Assembly: GCA_964537995.1 (NCBI GenBank)
Contig: CAZICW010000010.1
Span: 1 to 43,655 of the forward strand
Direction of reading: 5' to 3'
Length of the DNA stretch: 43,655 nt
Source of the DNA: JAFLUQ01 sp964537995
GTDB taxonomy: Bacteria; Bacillota; Clostridia; UMGS1883
Under the pieces are notes generated by a model. The model was not told where the DNA came from, ran no database searches, and saw only the letters and a program-made list of their open reading frames with translations. Position numbers and translations under genes: made by a program. The number at the start of each line of letters is the position of its first letter. Positions within the stretch are counted from its first letter, which is position 1. This document shows positions 1-7,725 of this stretch, in pieces.

Positions 1-3
1 CTA

Positions 4-32
4 TTGAAATCGGACAAAATTTATAGTATAAT
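4..32 (+). promoter_or_regulatory. Sigma-A promoter of the FGGY kinase gene
   Basis: A TTGAAA hexamer (4-9) and a perfect TATAAT (27-32) are separated by exactly 17 bp. They lie about 50 bp upstream of the kinase start codon, with AAGGAGG at 66-72. No operator palindrome was recognised in the short stretch available. Confidence 0.8.
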
Positions 33-81
33 TAAAATAAGGGATAATTCCGAATTAAATACTGTAAGGAGGGCATAATTT

Positions 82-1683
82 ATGAATATTGAAGAAATAA
101 AAAATGAAATTTCGCAAGGGAAGGCTGTTCTGGGAATTGAGTTCGGTTCTACGCGTATAAAATCGGTACTCATCACAAGCGACCATGAGCCTGTAGCGTC
201 GGGCAGCCACGACTGGGAAAACCGCTATACCGACGGAGTCTGGACCTATACCTTGGACGATATTTGGACAGGGCTTCGCGACAGCTACGCAAAAATGGCG
301 GCAGATGTAAAAGAAAAATACGGGCTTAAGCTTGAACGCTTGGGCGCAATCGGCTTCAGCGCAATGATGCACGGATATATGGCGTTTAACAAAGAGGACG
401 AGCTTCTTGTCCCGTTCCGCACATGGCGCAATACAATAACCGAGCAGGCGTCGGTCGAGCTGACAAAGCTTTTTGATTTCCATATCCCACAGCGCTGGAG
501 CATTGCTCATCTTTATCAGGCAATTCTGAACGGAGAGTCACACGTTTCCGAGATTTCGTTTATGACAACGCTTGCGGGCTATATTCACTGGCAGCTCACC
601 GGTCAAAAGGTTCTCGGCATAGGTGAAGCGTCGGGTATGTTCCCGATTGATATACATACAAAAAAATTTGATAAGGGCATGATCGACAAGTTCGATAAAG
701 CCGTCGCGGACAGAAATTTCCCGTGGAAGCTTGAAGAAATACTGCCCGGAGTTCTGCTTGCGGGCGAAAACGCGGGAACGCTGACCGAAAAGGGCGCGCT
801 TTTGCTTGACCCGACGGGTACGCTGCAAAGCGGCGTTCCTCTTTGTCCGCCGGAGGGCGACGCGGGTACGGGCATGGCGGCAACCAACAGTGTCGCGCCC
901 AGAACCGGCAATGTTTCCGCCGGAACGTCGGTATTCGCGATGATTGTTCTTGAAAAGGAGCTTTCTGCCGTACACGACGAGATAGACGTAGTTACCACTC
1001 CCGTGGGCGACCTTGTTGCCATGGTTCATTGCAACAACTGCACTTCGGATATAAACGCATGGGTAAATATTTTCCGCGAATTTGCCGGCTGTCTCGGCGT
1101 GGAAATCAGTACGCCAAAACTATATGACACGCTTTACTTTAAGGCAATGGAAGGCGACGCCGACTGCGGCGGACTTATGAGCTACTGCTACTTTTCGGGT
1201 GAGCATATTACGGGCTTTGAGGAAGGACGGCCTCTGTTTGTTCGCACTCCCGAAAGCAAATTTAATCTCGCCAATTTTATGCGTTCTCATCTATACACCT
1301 CTCTCGGAGCTTTGAAAATCGGGCTTGACATACTTTTTAAGCGCGAGGACGTTAAGGTTGACCGTATTCTCGGTCACGGCGGACTTTTCAAAACCGAAGG
1401 AGTAGGGCAAAAAATTCTTGCCGCGGCGATTGACGCCCCCGTAAGCGTAATGTCAACCGCAAGCGAGGGCGGCGCATGGGGAATTGCTCTTCTTGCGGCA
1501 TATATGCTCAACAAAGCCGAGGGAGAAACTCTTCAGGCTTATCTCAACGACAAGGTATTTTCAGGAAAAACAGGCGTTACAATTTATCCCGATAAGGCTG
1601 ACGTTGATGGCTTCAACAAATTTATTGAGAGCTACAGCGCCGCTCTTCCCGTTGAACGCGCCGCCGTTGAATGTATCAAATAG
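82..1683 (+). CDS. FGGY-family carbohydrate kinase (xylulokinase/ribulokinase-like)
   Basis: A 533-residue sugar kinase of the FGGY family, expected to phosphorylate a pentulose or related sugar with ATP in the cytoplasm. The N-terminal ATPase motif GIEFGSTRIKS (about 18-28) corresponds to the family's G-[ID]-D-x-G-[TS]-[TS] phosphate loop, with Glu where Asp is usual. The second domain carries a GHGGLFKTEG stretch and a STASEGGAWGIALLAAY stretch near residues 425-475, typical of the C-terminal nucleotide-binding fold. Length fits the family (480-550). The ATG at 82 is set by AAGGAGG 9 bp upstream. It has its own promoter and a downstream terminator, so it appears monocistronic; no isomerase or epimerase sits next to it, so the substrate is undetermined. 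The neighbouring WYL regulator has its own promoter and need not control it. Confidence 0.9.
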   Translation: MNIEEIKNEISQGKAVLGIEFGSTRIKSVLITSDHEPVASGSHDWENRYTDGVWTYTLDDIWTGLRDSYAKMAADVKEKYGLKLERLGAIGFSAMMHGYMAFNKEDELLVPFRTWRNTITEQASVELTKLFDFHIPQRWSIAHLYQAILNGESHVSEISFMTTLAGYIHWQLTGQKVLGIGEASGMFPIDIHTKKFDKGMIDKFDKAVADRNFPWKLEEILPGVLLAGENAGTLTEKGALLLDPTGTLQSGVPLCPPEGDAGTGMAATNSVAPRTGNVSAGTSVFAMIVLEKELSAVHDEIDVVTTPVGDLVAMVHCNNCTSDINAWVNIFREFAGCLGVEISTPKLYDTLYFKAMEGDADCGGLMSYCYFSGEHITGFEEGRPLFVRTPESKFNLANFMRSHLYTSLGALKIGLDILFKREDVKVDRILGHGGLFKTEGVGQKILAAAIDAPVSVMSTASEGGAWGIALLAAYMLNKAEGETLQAYLNDKVFSGKTGVTIYPDKADVDGFNKFIESYSAALPVERAAVECIK

Positions 1684-1821
1684 CCTTTATTGACATATTA
1701 TTACAACAAACTAAGCGCGGACGTTCACCGCTAAGGCGGCGGACTGCGTTTCAGAATTTCAGCGGGAGTTATAATATCCCACCGAAATAATGAGAAGTGA
1801 GCGTCCCCCCCGCACGCCGCA

Positions 1822-1872
1822 ATCGCAAGCTCCATTCCAAGCAAGCTTAACGGGGCGTTGCTCCGATTTAAA
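1822..1872 (+). repeat. Copy 1 of a dispersed intergenic hairpin repeat
   Basis: This 51-bp segment matches, in opposite orientation, the last ~52 bp of the window (43604-43655). Both share ATCGCAAGCTCCA at one end and GCGTTGCTCCGATTTAAA at the other. The inner part can fold: GCAAGCTCCATT (1825-1836) pairs with AACGGGGCGTTGC (1849-1861), with one bulged base and one G-T pair. It lies in the 395-bp gap between the sugar kinase and the WYL regulator. The rest of that gap holds a terminator (1892-1927), the WYL promoter/operator and otherwise nothing recognisable. Confidence 0.65.
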
Positions 1873-1891
1873 AAGAACCGTACCGTATTAA

Positions 1892-1927
1892 AGCAGCAAG
1901 CCTTATTCATGAGACTTGCTGCTTTTT
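1892..1927 (+). terminator. Rho-independent terminator downstream of the sugar kinase
   Basis: AGCAGCAAG (1892-1900) and CTTGCTGCT (1915-1923) form a 9-bp stem followed by TTTTT. It is about 210 bp after the kinase stop codon, after the dispersed repeat. Confidence 0.75.
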
Positions 1928-2012
1928 GCGTTTGCCTTGCCGCAATAAAATTTTCCTCAAACAGACATTTTTAAATTAATCAACGCCTCCGTCATACAAA
2001 AAAAATCTTTCG

Positions 2013-2046
2013 ACGACAGATTCTGTCATTGTACATGTGCTATAAT
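2013..2046 (+). promoter_or_regulatory. Promoter with overlapping palindromic operator of the WYL regulator
   Basis: TATAAT (2041-2046) is preceded by TGC, an extended -10 element; no good -35 hexamer is present at 17 bp. A perfect inverted repeat, GACAGA-T-TCTGTC (2015-2027), flanked by a further A/T pair, covers the -35 position. Its location and symmetry suggest an operator for the regulator encoded directly downstream (inference). Confidence 0.65.
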
Positions 2047-2078
2047 TAAATCATAAATATATAAAGCAGGTGTATCAA

Positions 2079-3029
2079 ATGGCTTCGGACAAAATTTATC
2101 GGATACTGTCCATGTACATACAGATGTCGGACGGCGGAGTAATAGACAAGGAAAAAGCCGCCGACAGATACGATGTCAATCAGCGCAGCATACAGCGCGA
2201 TATTATGGATATCCGTGAATTTATGGAGAAAAAAACTCTCCAAGGCGGAAGTAAAAATACGGTCATCTTTGACCGCGCCCGCAGAGGCTATCGTTTTAAA
2301 AACGCCGCGCAAAGCAAGCTTGACAAAAGCGAAATTCTGGCAATATGCAAAATTTTATTGAGCAGCAAGGCGTTTACCAAAAAGGAAATGGACGTTCTGA
2401 TTGACGGCATTATCGACGGTTGCGCCTACGACGACAGCGTGGCGGAGCTTTCCGCTCTTGTCGAAGCGGAAAGAAAATACTACACTGAGCCGTATCACCG
2501 AACGAACTTCATAGGTCGAATCTGGGATTTGGGCGAGGCGGTATACAGCCGCAGGGCAATTGACATTGTCTACCGCAGAGTTAAGAACGGAGAGGAAATC
2601 CGCCGCAGAATCAAGCCTGTTTCGCTTATGTTCAATGATATGCATTTTTATCTTGTCGCTTACATAAGCGAGCAGGATATGCTGCCGGAATATGAGGGCG
2701 AAAGCTGCCCGATAACCTACAGAATTGACAGAATCGAGCGGTATACCGTGCTTGACCAGCATTTTGCCGCTCCCTATGCCGCCAGCTTTGAAGAAGATGA
2801 ATTTTTGAAGCGGGCTTCCTTTGTTGACGGCGGAAGCTTGAAAAAGGTACTTTTCAGATACAGCGGTCCGTCGATTGAGCCTGTAATCGACCACATTCCC
2901 ACGGCAAAAATTCTTTCCTTTGAGGACGGGATTTATACCTTTTCCGCTGAAGCCTTCGGCCGCGGACTGGATATGTGGCTGAAAAGTCAGGGCGACGCCG
3001 TGGAAATAATTCAGCAGCAGTCTATATAG
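2079..3029 (+). CDS. WYL-domain transcriptional regulator (DeoR/YafY type)
   Basis: A 316-residue regulator with an N-terminal winged HTH (about 1-60, including DRYDVNQRSIQRDIMDIREFM, the typical recognition helix of YafY-like proteins) followed by a WYL sensor domain (about 130-230) and a C-terminal extension. WYL domains bind small ligands or nucleic acid; the ligand here is unknown. A GTG nine bases earlier (2070) is in frame, but it overlaps the AGCAGG ribosome site at 2065-2070, so the ATG at 2079, 8 bp from that site, is preferred. It is monocistronic and converges on the cytidylate-kinase-like gene, with a shared terminator between them. Autoregulation is likely because of the palindrome over its promoter. 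Confidence 0.9.
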   Translation: MASDKIYRILSMYIQMSDGGVIDKEKAADRYDVNQRSIQRDIMDIREFMEKKTLQGGSKNTVIFDRARRGYRFKNAAQSKLDKSEILAICKILLSSKAFTKKEMDVLIDGIIDGCAYDDSVAELSALVEAERKYYTEPYHRTNFIGRIWDLGEAVYSRRAIDIVYRRVKNGEEIRRRIKPVSLMFNDMHFYLVAYISEQDMLPEYEGESCPITYRIDRIERYTVLDQHFAAPYAASFEEDEFLKRASFVDGGSLKKVLFRYSGPSIEPVIDHIPTAKILSFEDGIYTFSAEAFGRGLDMWLKSQGDAVEIIQQQSI

Positions 3030-3041
3030 GATTCGCAATAC

Positions 3042-3075
3042 AAAAAAGGGAAATCCGTGCGGATTTCCCTTTTTT
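3042..3075. terminator. Bidirectional terminator between converging genes
   Basis: A perfect 15-bp stem (AAAAAAGGGAAATCC with its complement) closes a GTGC loop. Runs of A and T on both sides let it serve both the WYL gene (plus) and the citrate synthase/kinase operon (minus). Confidence 0.9.
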
Positions 3076-3079
3076 ACGC

Positions 3080-3685
3080 TTAAAACGTATCCTCATATTT
3101 TTCCGCGGCGGCGGCAAGGAGATTAACGGTTTCGTCAATGCCGAGGAGACTGCTGTTTATGCATACATCGTACTGACGGGCTTCGCCCCATTTTTTATCG
3201 GTATAATAGCCGTAATACTTGGCGCGTTTTTTATCCATTGACTTTATGTGAGCCTCAAGCTGCTGTTCGGTCTTGTTCGGCTCAACGCCAGCCTTGCGCT
3301 CCAGTTTATCCTTCATATCGCCGCAAATGAAAACGCGGAAAAGATGGGGATTGTCCTCCAGCACAACATCGGCGCAGCGACCGACAATAACACAGCCGCC
3401 CTTTGCGGCAATGGATTTGATTGCCTTGCACTGTTCAAGATAAACTCTGTCACTCATGGGCATCTGGTAGATGTCGTAAAGAACCGAGCCGGTGGAAAAA
3501 ATCGGAGAGGTTTTATGCTCGTCATAATACTCCATTACGCTTTCGACAATTCCGCTGTTTTCCGCCGCCTGTTTGATTATCTCCTTGTCAAAGAACGGGA
3601 TTCCGAGCTTTTCGGCGAGCTTAATTCCTATTTCGCGGCCTCCGCTGCCAAATTCGCGTCCTATTGTGACAATTACCTTTCTCAT
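3080..3685 (-). CDS. Cytidylate-kinase-like family protein
   Basis: A 201-residue P-loop kinase of the cytidylate kinase-2/AAA_26 type. The N-terminus reads VIVTIGREFGSGGREIG, in which GREFGSGGR is the phosphate-binding loop of this family rather than the standard Cmk loop. A later stretch, VIVGRCADVVLEDNPHLFRVFI (about 99-120), resembles the NMP-kinase core strand. The substrate is not established for this family; calling it CMP kinase would be over-precise. ATG 3685 has an AAGAAGGAAG ribosome site. It starts 26 bp after the citrate synthase stop codon and is probably its operon partner. Confidence 0.85.
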   Translation of the reverse strand: MRKVIVTIGREFGSGGREIGIKLAEKLGIPFFDKEIIKQAAENSGIVESVMEYYDEHKTSPIFSTGSVLYDIYQMPMSDRVYLEQCKAIKSIAAKGGCVIVGRCADVVLEDNPHLFRVFICGDMKDKLERKAGVEPNKTEQQLEAHIKSMDKKRAKYYGYYTDKKWGEARQYDVCINSSLLGIDETVNLLAAAAEKYEDTF

Positions 3686-3711
3686 ATGTCTTCCTTCTTT
3701 CTTATATTTAT

Positions 3712-5055
3712 TTATCTTTCATTTATAGGGATATACTCTCTTCTTTCCGCCACAGCCTTATAAGCCGGACGGATTATCTTGTCGGCGCTGACAATTTCCT
3801 CCAGTCTGTGGGCGCTCCAGCCGACAATACGGGCAATCGCAAACATCGGAGTGTAAAGCTCTATCGGCAGACCGAGCATATTATACACAAAGCCGCTGTA
3901 AAAATCAACGTTGGTGTTTACTCCTTTATATATCTTCCTCTCCTGCGCAATCAGCTTCGGAGCTATCCTCTCGACGCTGTTGTAAAGCTCAAACTCATCC
4001 TTCATGTGCTTTTCGACCGCCAATCTTTCAACAAAGCCCTTGAGAATCTCCGCTCTCGGATCGGATACGGAATAGACCGCGTGACCGATGCCGTATATAA
4101 GCCCCTTTTTGTCAAAGGCTTCCTTGTGAAGCAGACGGCGCAGATAATCCTCTATCGCTTCGTCATCCTTCCAGTCGGAAATATTCTGCTTCATATCGTC
4201 GAACATCCGCACAACCTTTATGTTCGCTCCGCCGTGACGCGGGCCCTTAAGAGACGCCAGCGCCGCCGCTATTACGGAATAAGTGTCCGTCCCCGACGAG
4301 GTTACGACTCTTGTAGTGAACGAGCTGTTATTTCCTCCGCCATGCTCCATATGAAGCACCAATGCCAAATCCAGAACCATTGCCTCGGTTTTGGTATAGC
4401 TCATGTCGGGGCGAAGCATATAAAGTATATTCTCACCGGTAGACAATGTTGGATCGGGATTGTGAATGTACAGACTGTTGCCGAGACTGTGGTTATAGGC
4501 GTTATAGCTGTACACGGCAAGCATCGGAAATTGACTTATCAGATTCAGACACTGTCGCATGACATTCGGCACCGATGTGTCGTCGGCGGCAATATCGTAT
4601 GAATACAGCGTCAAAATGCTCTTTGCGAGACTTATCATGATATTTTCGCTCGGAGCCTTCATTATGACGTCGCGCACAAAATTCTGCGGAAGCGTTCGAC
4701 GTTCGGCAAGCTCTGTGCGGAAGTCCTTAAGCTGTTTTTTATTCGGCAAATCTCCTATCATCAAAAGATAGGCGGTTTCCTCAAAGCCGAAACGGTTTTC
4801 GGCAACGAAGTTTTTTACCAAGGTTTTCACGTCATAGCCCCGATAATACAGCTCTCCGGGACAAGGCACCCCGTTTTCCTTCGCTTTTACCTCGGAAATA
4901 TTTGTAAGTCCCGAAAGAACGCCGTTCCCGTTGATGTCGCGCAGTCCGCGTTTAACATTATATTCCGCGTAAAGCTCCGGAGCTATAATATCATTGCTTA
5001 TACATCGTTCGGAAACCTCAATGTCCTGCGGTGTGATTTCAAAAATTCTTTCCAT
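3712..5055 (-). CDS. Citrate synthase (citrate/2-methylcitrate synthase family)
   Basis: A 447-residue citrate synthase that condenses acetyl-CoA (or a related acyl-CoA) with oxaloacetate. The catalytic triad is visible: His238 in MEHGGGNNSSF, His325 in IYGIGHAVYS and Asp384 in NTNVDFYSG. The substrate loop GPRHGGAN (about 271-278) is also present. The open frame can begin at a TTG at 5058, but AAGGAG (5063-5068) is 7 bp from the ATG at 5055, which is preferred. No other TCA-cycle gene is nearby, so in an anaerobe it most likely feeds 2-oxoglutarate/glutamate synthesis (inference). It leads a two-gene operon with the cytidylate-kinase-like gene. Confidence 0.93.
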   Translation of the reverse strand: MERIFEITPQDIEVSERCISNDIIAPELYAEYNVKRGLRDINGNGVLSGLTNISEVKAKENGVPCPGELYYRGYDVKTLVKNFVAENRFGFEETAYLLMIGDLPNKKQLKDFRTELAERRTLPQNFVRDVIMKAPSENIMISLAKSILTLYSYDIAADDTSVPNVMRQCLNLISQFPMLAVYSYNAYNHSLGNSLYIHNPDPTLSTGENILYMLRPDMSYTKTEAMVLDLALVLHMEHGGGNNSSFTTRVVTSSGTDTYSVIAAALASLKGPRHGGANIKVVRMFDDMKQNISDWKDDEAIEDYLRRLLHKEAFDKKGLIYGIGHAVYSVSDPRAEILKGFVERLAVEKHMKDEFELYNSVERIAPKLIAQERKIYKGVNTNVDFYSGFVYNMLGLPIELYTPMFAIARIVGWSAHRLEEIVSADKIIRPAYKAVAERREYIPINER

Positions 5056-5111
5056 CAATATTCTCCTTCTCGTGTTAAAATATCATTAAAAAAACGCCTA
5101 TTATAAATTAT

Positions 5112-5140
5112 ATTATAACACTTTTAAGAATATTCCGCAA
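5112..5140 (-). promoter_or_regulatory. Sigma-A promoter of the citrate synthase operon
   Basis: On the minus strand TTGCGG (5135-5140) and TATAAT (5112-5117) are 17 bp apart, with a TGT extension before the -10. The start codon is about 55 bp downstream. Confidence 0.8.
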
Positions 5141-5186
5141 TAACATCAGCATTTTTTTACAAATCGGTCACAATTTGTTTACATAA

Positions 5187-6359
5187 TTATTTTAAAAGCC
5201 CCCGCTTTTCTTTTATACGCAATATTCTGCTTACGCTTTCGTCAATTCTGCCCTCGGAAATACGTCCGTCTCTTACCGCCGCAAGCAAGGCGGCATGAGC
5301 TTCGTCAAGATTTTCGGGCATAAGCAGCATATCAGCTCCCGCCTCAACCGCGGCTACCGCGGCTTCGCCGGAGGTATACAGTTTTGAAACCGCGCCCATA
5401 TTCAGCGCGTCGGTTATCACGACTCCGCCGAAGTCCATTTCGGTTTTCAAAAGGTCGGAAATTATGAACCTTGACAAGCTGCACGGCGTATTGTCACCTA
5501 CGACATACGGCAGCGACATATGCGACACCAGCACAAAATCCGCTCCCGCTTCGATTCCGGTCTTAAATGGCTTCAGCTCGGATTGGCGAAGCTGTTCAAG
5601 GGTTCTTTCGCTGACGGAAACTCCGTTATGCGAATTTTGCGAAGTGCTTCCGTGTCCCGGAAAATGTTTCAATACAGCGCTCACGCCCTCGCCTTGCATA
5701 GCGGCGGTTTCGGCGGCAACCATTTCGCTGACGACGCCGGCGTCGCTTCCGAATGAACGTTTGCCTATTTCGGTGTTGCTTTTATTTACAAGCACATCCG
5801 CGACAGGCGCAAAATCCAAATTGAAGCCGAGCGCGCTCAGCTCCGTCCCCAGACGCCTGCCGACCTCGGCCGCGACGGAGGAATCGCCCGACGCGCCTAC
5901 GGCGCTCATATTTCCGTTATTTGTTATTATTCCCTTTTGTCCCAAGCGGCTGACGCTGCCGCCCTCCTCGTCCACTCCCGAAAATATCGGCACATCAAAG
6001 CACGAGGACATATCCTCAAGAAAGGCGGAAACCTGTTCGCCGCTTCTTATATTTTCGGAAAACAGTATAATCCCTCCGACAGGCTTGATTTTCGCGTTTT
6101 CGCGAAAAATGCCGCCGACAGCGATTTTGCTTTCTTCACCGCCGACAGCCTCCGGAGTTACGAAAAAAAGCTGCCAGAGCTTGTCTTCAAGCGTCATTTC
6201 GTTTAAAATTTTTACGGTCTTGGCGGAATCCTCACGATATTCGAGAGGGATTTCCTCCTCGTTCAGCCTTAGCGCAAGCGCGGCATCCTCATCCGATATA
6301 CAGCCCGAAAAAGCAGGCAACGCAAGTAATGCAAGCAGCAACGCCAAAAATTTTTTCAT
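5187..6359 (-). CDS. GH3 beta-N-acetylhexosaminidase-like lipoprotein (NagZ type)
   Basis: A 390-residue lipoprotein with a signal peptide ending in the lipobox FSGC (Cys20), followed by a glycoside hydrolase family 3 barrel. Typical NagZ landmarks are present: GVDEEGGSVSRL (128-139), KHFPGHG (231-237), and the nucleophile Asp317 in VVITDALNMGA. NagZ enzymes release N-acetylglucosamine from muropeptides, so a role in cell-wall recycling outside the membrane is expected. The catalytic-loop dyad, normally Asp-x-His, reads Asn242-Ser243-His244 here, which could change activity. It overlaps the stop of the upstream MntR-like gene by 4 bp (ATGA), implying translational coupling in the lipoprotein-regulator-GH3 operon. 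Confidence 0.9.
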   Translation of the reverse strand: MKKFLALLLALLALPAFSGCISDEDAALALRLNEEEIPLEYREDSAKTVKILNEMTLEDKLWQLFFVTPEAVGGEESKIAVGGIFRENAKIKPVGGIILFSENIRSGEQVSAFLEDMSSCFDVPIFSGVDEEGGSVSRLGQKGIITNNGNMSAVGASGDSSVAAEVGRRLGTELSALGFNLDFAPVADVLVNKSNTEIGKRSFGSDAGVVSEMVAAETAAMQGEGVSAVLKHFPGHGSTSQNSHNGVSVSERTLEQLRQSELKPFKTGIEAGADFVLVSHMSLPYVVGDNTPCSLSRFIISDLLKTEMDFGGVVITDALNMGAVSKLYTSGEAAVAAVEAGADMLLMPENLDEAHAALLAAVRDGRISEGRIDESVSRILRIKEKRGLLK

Positions 6360-6733
6360 TCCGCACTCATCTTTTCGTTGTAATATTTTTTCAACAACTC
6401 AAAGGTCTCGACGCTGATGTCATGCTCGATTCGGCAGGCATCCTCACGGGCGGTTTTCTCGCTCACGCCGAGCTTAATAAGCATGGACGTCAAAAGGCGG
6501 TGGCGTTCATATATTTTCTCCGCAATTTCCATACCCGACTCGGTAAGCTCTATGCAGCCGTGAGAATCCATTGTTATATAGCCGTTGTTTCTGAAATTTT
6601 TCATCGCAACGCTGACGCTCGGCTTGCTGAAGCCAAGCGCGGCGGCAATGTCGATAGAATGAACGGCTCCGTTTTTTTGTTTAATCATCAGAATTGCTTC
6701 GAGATAATTTTCCGCCGATTCCTGTATAACCAT
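6356..6733 (-). CDS. DtxR/MntR-family metal-dependent repressor
   Basis: A 125-residue regulator with the N-terminal winged HTH of the DtxR family (ESAENYLEAILMI at 5-17; recognition region GFSKPSVSVAMKNF) and the metal-binding dimerisation helix (ERHRLLTSMLIKLGVSEKTAREDACRIEHDIS). Glu, His, Cys and Asp residues in that segment match the family's metal site. Such proteins sense Mn(II) or Fe(II). There is no SH3-like third domain, as in MntR. ATG 6733 has a GGAGGG ribosome site; it follows the small lipoprotein gene by 24 bp and overlaps the GH3 gene by 4 bp. No metal transporter is in this operon, which is atypical. Confidence 0.9.
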   Translation of the reverse strand: MVIQESAENYLEAILMIKQKNGAVHSIDIAAALGFSKPSVSVAMKNFRNNGYITMDSHGCIELTESGMEIAEKIYERHRLLTSMLIKLGVSEKTAREDACRIEHDISVETFELLKKYYNEKMSAE

Positions 6734-6757
6734 ACTTTTCCCTCCGATTTCCGATTT

Positions 6758-7141
6758 TTATTTATCATATTTTGACACAATATCCGCGGGGCGCTCCGCC
6801 GTTTCGTCCAAGACCCAACGTCCGAGGTCGTAACGGTAGCAGTATACTCCCAATTCCGACTGCGTCCATATGTTATAGCTTCCGCTCTCCCAGCATACGC
6901 CGCCGAAGCCGTCAGCCTCAGCGGGATAAAAGGAAAACACGGGTTCGGAATCGTCGTCGGCGGAATAGATCGACACCTTTGCGTACTCCATGTCAAAATC
7001 GGGCGAGCTGTCGGTCTCGCAAACCGCATAGTAGGCATTGTCATAGCTGTGAGTTTCCTTTGTCGAAAACGAGTCGGAAGCTCCGCCGCAGCCCGCAAGC
7101 ATAACGCAGACAAGCAAAACGGCAAATATATTTTTATTCAT
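6758..7141 (-). CDS. Small lipoprotein of unknown function
   Basis: A 127-residue protein with a lipoprotein signal peptide (MNKNIFAVLLVCVMLAGCGG, lipobox LAGC, Cys18). The mature part is acidic and rich in Tyr and Trp (for example SYNIWTQSELGVYCYRYDLGRW), suggesting a small extracytoplasmic beta fold. I do not recognise a family. It is the first gene of the operon with the MntR-like regulator and GH3 lipoprotein, driven by a strong promoter. Confidence 0.75.
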   Translation of the reverse strand: MNKNIFAVLLVCVMLAGCGGASDSFSTKETHSYDNAYYAVCETDSSPDFDMEYAKVSIYSADDDSEPVFSFYPAEADGFGGVCWESGSYNIWTQSELGVYCYRYDLGRWVLDETAERPADIVSKYDK

Positions 7142-7181
7142 GCTTTTGCCACCGCTTTCTTATTTATTCTTACTCATTATA

Positions 7182-7210
7182 ATTTTATATGTTTTTTTCC
7201 GTTTTGTCAA
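7182..7210 (-). promoter_or_regulatory. Sigma-A promoter of the lipoprotein-mntR-GH3 operon
   Basis: Minus-strand TTGACA (7205-7210), 17-bp spacer, TAAAAT (7182-7187). It lies about 40 bp upstream of the lipoprotein start and diverges from the ireB promoter. Confidence 0.75.
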
Positions 7211-7316
7211 GTTTTTTCATTCGGAAAATTTACAAATGCCGAGACAATATTACAAAACGAAAAAAAGATTTTAAATAATTTGTAAAATTACTTGCAAAAT
7301 CCTTTAAAAAGGTGTA

Positions 7317-7325
7317 TGCTATAGT
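7317..7325 (+). promoter_or_regulatory. Probable extended -10 promoter of ireB
   Basis: TGC followed by TATAGT (7320-7325) forms an extended -10 element. No convincing -35 hexamer exists at 16-18 bp; TTGCAA at 7292-7297 is too far (22 bp). The start codon is 37 bp downstream. Confidence 0.45.
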
Positions 7326-7361
7326 CATAGTTTCCGTAAGCATTTTTAAGGAGGGGTCGAA

Positions 7362-7622
7362 ATGGAAACCAATCACACAACACAGATTGAAATAAATCGT
7401 TCCAGAGATGCCGAAATCGAGTCGATTATAGACAGAGTTCACGCGGCATTGGTCGAAAAGGGCTACAATCCCATAAGTCAGCTTGTGGGATACATTATGT
7501 CCGGCGACCCTACTTATATAACAAGCCACAAGGGCGCGAGAAGCCTTATCACGAAGGTTGAACGCGACGAGCTTCTTGAGGTTGTGTTCAAGCGCTATCT
7601 TGCCGACAAGCCCCTGAAATAA
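7362..7622 (+). CDS. ireB: IreB family regulatory phosphoprotein (UPF0297/YrzL)
   Basis: An 86-residue protein that matches the IreB/YrzL family along its length: VHAALVEKGYNPISQLVGYIMSGDPTYITSHKGARSLITKVERDELLE. In Enterococcus faecalis IreB is phosphorylated on N-terminal threonines by the Ser/Thr kinase IreK and negatively affects cephalosporin resistance. Here Thr3, Thr6 and Thr7 are candidate sites. AAGGAGGGG (about 7349-7357) sets the ATG. In many Firmicutes the gene precedes ruvX/yqgF and a DUF1292 gene; here it stands alone, followed directly by a strong terminator. Confidence 0.93.
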   Translation: METNHTTQIEINRSRDAEIESIIDRVHAALVEKGYNPISQLVGYIMSGDPTYITSHKGARSLITKVERDELLEVVFKRYLADKPLK

Positions 7623-7667
7623 CCGTAAAAATCACATCCCGCTCAGTGCGCTCGGAATGATAAAGCT

Positions 7668-7706
7668 AACGCTCCGTGAATCGGTTTCACGGAGCGTTTT
7701 TATTTT
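7668..7706 (+). terminator. Rho-independent terminator of ireB
   Basis: A perfect 13-bp stem, AACGCTCCGTGAA (7668-7680) with TTCACGGAGCGTT (7686-7698), loop TCGGT, then a T-rich tract. It also sits just beyond the DAHP synthase stop codon on the other strand, though that side lacks a clear T run. Confidence 0.88.
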
Positions 7707-7725
7707 TATTCAGAAGCGGCGCTTT

